Source: Marinobacterium nitratireducens
GTDB taxonomy: Bacteria; Pseudomonadota; Gammaproteobacteria; Pseudomonadales; Balneatricaceae
NCBI RefSeq assembly: GCF_014645375.1
Contig: NZ_BMLT01000019.1
Span: 1 to 58,181 of the forward strand
Reading direction: 5' to 3'
DNA: 58,181 nucleotides
Positions 54,480-58,181 of the stretch are shown here, in pieces. A program made the position numbers and the translations under genes. Every line of letters starts with the position of its first letter. Position 1 is the first letter of the stretch. The notes under the pieces were generated by a model. That model searched no databases and had not been told where the DNA came from. It was given only the letters and a program-made list of their open reading frames with translations.

Positions 54480-55694
54480 ATGACCGGCAGCATCAAGGGG
54501 CCATTCGACGGCCGCACCTGGGCTTTTTTCGGCGCCGCTGTGGCGTTGCTGCTGGCGGCGGCAAACCTCCGGGGCGCCGTGGTCGTGGTCGGCCCGCTGG
54601 TCGCCGATATTCGCGCGGCCGTCGGACTGTCCGCCAGCCAGTTCAGCCTGCTGACGACACTGCCGCTGGCCTGTTTTGGCCTGTTCGCTATCTGCGTACC
54701 GCGCCTCGCCAGCCGCTACCGGGCGCCGGTACTGGTCATAGGCGCCCTGATGCTGATCGCCATCGGGGCCGGACTCCGTGCCACCAGCCTTTACGGCCTG
54801 ATGCTGGCCGGTACCCTGCTGCTCGGCAGTGCCATCGCGCTGCTCAATGTCCTGATCCCCGGGCTGGTGAAGGGTTACTTTCCGCGCCAGGCCGGTCTGA
54901 TGACCGGCCTCTACTCGGTCACCCTGAGTTTCGGCGCCGGCTGCGGTGTCTTTCTCGCGGTGCCGCTGCGCGATCACTTCGGCGCCTGGCAGGCTCCGCT
55001 ACTGCTGTGGGCCCTGCTGCCGCTGCTCTGCGCCTGCTGCTGGCTGTACATGCTCCGGACCCGCACCCAGAGGTCCTCAGGCACCGCCCGCGTCAGCCTG
55101 TGGCGCGACTCCACGGCCTGGAGCCTGACTCTCTTCATGGGCCTGCAGTCGCTGTTTTTCTATTCGATCGCCACCTGGCTGCCGAAAATGCTGATGGACG
55201 CAGGCCTCACGGACCAGCATGCGGGCCTTGCCACCTCGATGATCAACCTTGCCGGCATCCCGGCGAACCTGCTGGTTCCCATCCTGGCGGCGCGCATGCA
55301 GAGTCAGCGTCCGCTGGCACTGCTCATACTGGTGCTCGGTCTCTCGGGGCTGAGCGGGCTCCTGCTGGCCCCATCGGCGGCCCCGCTGCTGTGGGCATCG
55401 CTGATGGGCCTGACCGGCTCGGCGTCCCTGAGCCTGGCGCTGGCGCTGTTCGCGCTGCGTACCCGGGACATCGTCGAAGCCACCAGTCTGTCGGCGATGG
55501 CACAGTCGCTCGGCTACCTGATCGCGGCAACGGGACCTGTCATGGTCGGCGGCCTCAACGACCTCCAGGCGCACTGGCACGGCGCGCTGCTGCTGCTGAT
55601 CCTGGCGCAGCTGGCACAGTTCGCCTGCGGCTGGCACGCCAGCCGCCCCGGATTCGTGATACCGGATCAGCAGCGCACCGCCCCCGCGACCTGA
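54480..55694 (+). CDS. CynX/NimT-family MFS transporter
   Basis: The 404-residue major facilitator has twelve helices and the CynX-type N-terminus LLLAAANLRGAVVVVGPLVADIRA, SLLTTLPLACFGLFA and PRLASRYRA after helix 2. The family includes the E. coli cyanate transporter and 2-nitroimidazole transporter NimT; the substrate here is not predictable. A palindrome TGTATACA (54436-54443) in the promoter region could be a GntR-type operator (speculative). No regulator is adjacent. Confidence 0.85.
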   Translation: MTGSIKGPFDGRTWAFFGAAVALLLAAANLRGAVVVVGPLVADIRAAVGLSASQFSLLTTLPLACFGLFAICVPRLASRYRAPVLVIGALMLIAIGAGLRATSLYGLMLAGTLLLGSAIALLNVLIPGLVKGYFPRQAGLMTGLYSVTLSFGAGCGVFLAVPLRDHFGAWQAPLLLWALLPLLCACCWLYMLRTRTQRSSGTARVSLWRDSTAWSLTLFMGLQSLFFYSIATWLPKMLMDAGLTDQHAGLATSMINLAGIPANLLVPILAARMQSQRPLALLILVLGLSGLSGLLLAPSAAPLLWASLMGLTGSASLSLALALFALRTRDIVEATSLSAMAQSLGYLIAATGPVMVGGLNDLQAHWHGALLLLILAQLAQFACGWHASRPGFVIPDQQRTAPAT

Positions 55695-55776
55695 AGCGAG
55701 CCAGCCGCGCATTCGAGTTGATCGGTTCGACTGTCGAAGTCCGTCATCCTGTTCAATACTTAGCAGGTAAAAAAGG

Positions 55777-58181
55777 ATGGACGACTCGAGAGCTATGGAT
55801 ACCCAACACCTGAACGCGCCGCCCTGGATGGAACCGCTGCGACAGCTGGTCGTCGACCGCCACGGCGACGCGGAAGCCCCCCAGCTACTGCAGCTGGCCC
55901 GGCAGATCCTGCGTCCCGCCGACAGCGGCGTCGCCACCTCGGTAAACAGCCTCTACGGCTCGCTGCGCTCGGCATGGACGCTTCTGGCCAGGCGTGACCC
56001 GCAGCAGACGAAGGTGCGGGTCTACAATCCGGACCCCATACGGGATGGCTGGCAGTGCCGCCACACCATCGTCGATATTCTGATGGACGACATGCCCTTT
56101 ATCGTCGCCAGCTGCGTGACCGAGCTGATGCGCCAGGGCGTTCGCGTGTACCGGCAGATCTATCCGATATTCCATATCCGACGCGACGCCGACGGTGCCT
56201 TCCAGGGTTTCTGCGAGGAAGGGGAAACCGGCGCCGAAGTCGAAACCCTGGTGCGCTTCGAGATCGATCATCAGCTCAACGAGGAGGATCTCGACCATAT
56301 CGGGCAGCGCCTGCAGTCGGTACTGCGCGACGTACGCTCAGTCGTCGAGGACTGGCAGGCGATGCTGGAGCGCGTCGACGAAGCCGCCAGCTGGTGCGAG
56401 AACAGTGAAGCCTGCCGCAGCTTCGAGGACAACCGGGAAGCGGTGGAGTTGCTGCGCTGGCTCGCCGACGAGGCCTTCCTGTTCATCGGCTTTCGCTACT
56501 ACAGCGCCGAAAAGACCAGCCAGGGGCTGTACCGCCTGCACTACGAACCCGGCAGCGGGCTGGGCAGTTTCCGCGAACCGGTCGCGCAGGCACAGCAGAC
56601 CATCGAACTCGACGAGGACCTGAGCCGACAGCTCGAAAGCCCGGGCCTGCTGGTGCTGACAAAATCCTCGACACGCTCGACGGTGCGTCAGGACAGCCAC
56701 TACGACTATGTCGGGGTGAAGAAAACCGATGAACAGGGCGCGGTGCTGGGCGAATGGCGCTTCTTCGGTCTCTACGCAAGCAAGGCCTACGACACCCCCA
56801 TCACCCAGATTCCGCTGATCCGGCGACATGTCCGCCAGCTTCTGGAGCTGTCGCACCTGCCGAGCAACACCCATGGCTACAAGGCTCTGCGTCATCTGAT
56901 CTGGACCTACCCGCGCGAAGAGCTGCTGCAAGCCGGCTTCGACCAGCTGCGCGAAAGCATTTTCGGCATGCTCGAATGTGTCGAGCGCCGGCAACTGGGC
57001 ATCTTTCTGCGACCGGACACCTATGGCCGCTTCATCAACGTGCTGATGCTGATCCCCCGCGACCAGTACAACACCGACGTGCGCATGCGGGTGCAGGAAC
57101 TGCTGTTGCGCCAGTTGCACGGCAACAGTTCCGAATTCGGCGTCCATCTGAGCGAGCAGCCGCTGGCGCTGATCCAGTTCACCATCCACTGTCACAGTGC
57201 ACACCGGCTGAATCTCGACCGCGAGGAATTGCAGCGACTGGTCGCCGATACGGTGGAGAGCTGGCACGACAAACTGCACCAGGCGCTGCTCAAAGCCCTC
57301 GGCGAGGCGGAGGGCAACCGCCTGTTCGCCCGCTTCGGTCGCCAGTTGCCGGCCGCCTACCGGGAGGACCACGGTCCCGGGGACGCCGTCGCCGATCTGC
57401 GCGCTCTGGACGCGCTCAGGGCGCCGCTCACGACCCAGCTGTATCATCCCGATCAGGACGGTACGCTGCGCTTCAAGGTGCTCGGACACGGCCGCACCCT
57501 GGCGCTGTCCGATGTGCTGCCGATACTCGAACATCTCGGGGTGCGCGTGCTCGACGCCACCCCCTACCAGATCGCCGTCGACGGCAACGATGCCTACTGG
57601 ATTCTCGATTTCGGCCTGGCCAGCGAATCCGAACTCGATCCGAGCCAGACCAGGCTGCGGACCCAGTTCCAGGAAACCTTCATTCGTACCTACTACGGCG
57701 AACTGGAGGACGACCGCTTTAACCAGCTGGTGCTGCGCGCCGGCATTTCCTACCGCGAAATCGCCCTGCTGCGCGCCCTCTGCAAGTATCTTCTGCAGCT
57801 CGGACTGCCCTTCAGCCAGCACTACATCGAGCAGGCGATGAGCCGCAACCCCGATATCTGCCGCCAGCTGCTGGCACTGTTCGCGGCCCGCTTCGACCCC
57901 GATGCCCCGCCCGGAAACAAGGCCCTGAGCCAGCTGCTGGGTGACGATATCCTGGCGTCGCTGGAGCAGGTCGACAACCTCGACGAGGACCGCATCCTGC
58001 GCCACTACCTCGGCGTCATCCGCGCCATGCTGCGCACCAACTATTATCAGACCGGCAACAGCCAGAAAGAGCCCGGCGGCGACAAGGGCTACCTGTCGTT
58101 CAAGATCAACACCCGCGCCCTGCCCTTCGCTCCGGAACCGCGGCCGGCGTTCGAGATCTTCGTCTACGCCCCCTGGGTCGA
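55777..58181 (+). CDS. gdhB: NAD-specific glutamate dehydrogenase, N-terminal part (cut by window edge)
   Basis: About 800 residues of the large (about 1600 aa) catabolic glutamate dehydrogenase, which deaminates glutamate to 2-oxoglutarate. The blocks QTKVRVYNPDPIRDGWQCRH, FLFIGFRYYSAE, RQLGIFLRPDTYGRFINVLMLIPRDQYNTDVR (from about 405) and YISYREIALLRALCKYLLQLG-like helices identify the N-terminal ACT-like/helical regions. The window ends at YLSFKIN...IFVYAPWVE, the start of the catalytic part. The ATG at 55777 has AGG 9 nt upstream; an in-frame ATG at 55795 is also possible. Relatives sometimes need arginine or aspartate as activators. Confidence 0.92.
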   Translation, partial: MDDSRAMDTQHLNAPPWMEPLRQLVVDRHGDAEAPQLLQLARQILRPADSGVATSVNSLYGSLRSAWTLLARRDPQQTKVRVYNPDPIRDGWQCRHTIVDILMDDMPFIVASCVTELMRQGVRVYRQIYPIFHIRRDADGAFQGFCEEGETGAEVETLVRFEIDHQLNEEDLDHIGQRLQSVLRDVRSVVEDWQAMLERVDEAASWCENSEACRSFEDNREAVELLRWLADEAFLFIGFRYYSAEKTSQGLYRLHYEPGSGLGSFREPVAQAQQTIELDEDLSRQLESPGLLVLTKSSTRSTVRQDSHYDYVGVKKTDEQGAVLGEWRFFGLYASKAYDTPITQIPLIRRHVRQLLELSHLPSNTHGYKALRHLIWTYPREELLQAGFDQLRESIFGMLECVERRQLGIFLRPDTYGRFINVLMLIPRDQYNTDVRMRVQELLLRQLHGNSSEFGVHLSEQPLALIQFTIHCHSAHRLNLDREELQRLVADTVESWHDKLHQALLKALGEAEGNRLFARFGRQLPAAYREDHGPGDAVADLRALDALRAPLTTQLYHPDQDGTLRFKVLGHGRTLALSDVLPILEHLGVRVLDATPYQIAVDGNDAYWILDFGLASESELDPSQTRLRTQFQETFIRTYYGELEDDRFNQLVLRAGISYREIALLRALCKYLLQLGLPFSQHYIEQAMSRNPDICRQLLALFAARFDPDAPPGNKALSQLLGDDILASLEQVDNLDEDRILRHYLGVIRAMLRTNYYQTGNSQKEPGGDKGYLSFKINTRALPFAPEPRPAFEIFVYAPWV

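Overview
The window is high-GC chromosomal DNA of a gammaproteobacterium. Pointers are aceK, zapE, a YacL-type protein, slmA, the order rpmB-rpmG / radC / coaBC-dut / argB-slmA, a large NAD-type glutamate dehydrogenase, and Pseudomonas-like REP sequences. I cannot place it below class; the Oceanospirillales/Pseudomonadales neighbourhood fits best. No insertion sequence, phage, tRNA or CRISPR array was seen. Genes are dense and mostly housekeeping.

Layout. Bases 1-160 hold the promoter, boxA and leader of a ribosomal RNA operon that runs off the left edge on the minus strand. Next come aceK, a phosphofructokinase, zapE and a run of small or single genes (DUF502, Dps, YcbL-like hydrolase, CHAD, DUF5062, mmsA with an XRE regulator). 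Then follow a PspA-like gene coupled to a polytopic membrane protein, a nucleoside deoxyribosyltransferase, a succinate-semialdehyde-type dehydrogenase, a PQQ sugar dehydrogenase and a TauE/SafE permease.

From 17989 to 29704, on the minus strand, lies a complete-looking Flp/Tad pilus locus: flp, tadV, tadE, cpaB, cpaC, cpaE/tadZ, tadA, tadB, tadC, tadD, a DUF3613 protein and tadG. It is headed by a membrane PAS-GGDEF diguanylate cyclase gene, and about 340 nt before that gene is an RNA element that folds as a class I cyclic-di-GMP (GEMM) riboswitch. From this I infer that c-di-GMP controls its own cyclase and possibly the pilus genes behind it.

From 31560 to 37776, also minus strand, is a thiamin pyrimidine salvage and synthesis cluster (thiD-thiZ-thiX-thiY-tenA-thiC) with a promoter and TPP riboswitch before thiD. 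Just beyond it, on the plus strand at about 37945-38121, is an AT-rich intergenic region with nine GGA motifs ending in a 13-bp terminator that carries GGA in its loop. This is the hallmark of a CsrB/RsmZ-type RNA that sequesters CsrA/RsmA.

The rest includes a PAP2 phosphatase plus MJ1255-type glycosyltransferase, a hydrolase, mutM, and a three-gene operon of retropepsin-like lipoprotein, cysteine-free inactive transglutaminase-7TM protein and RimK-like ATP-grasp ligase. After these come an SLC13/RCK permease, a relic of a MocR-type aminotransferase, phhB, rpmG-rpmB, radC, coaBC-dut, argB-slmA, a second TauE/SafE permease, a CynX-type MFS transporter, and the first half of gdhB, cut by the right edge. 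At least four copies of a 150-260 bp intergenic repeat, and a REP-like family, are scattered between genes. Three of the four larger repeats contain the stop codon of the adjacent gene.
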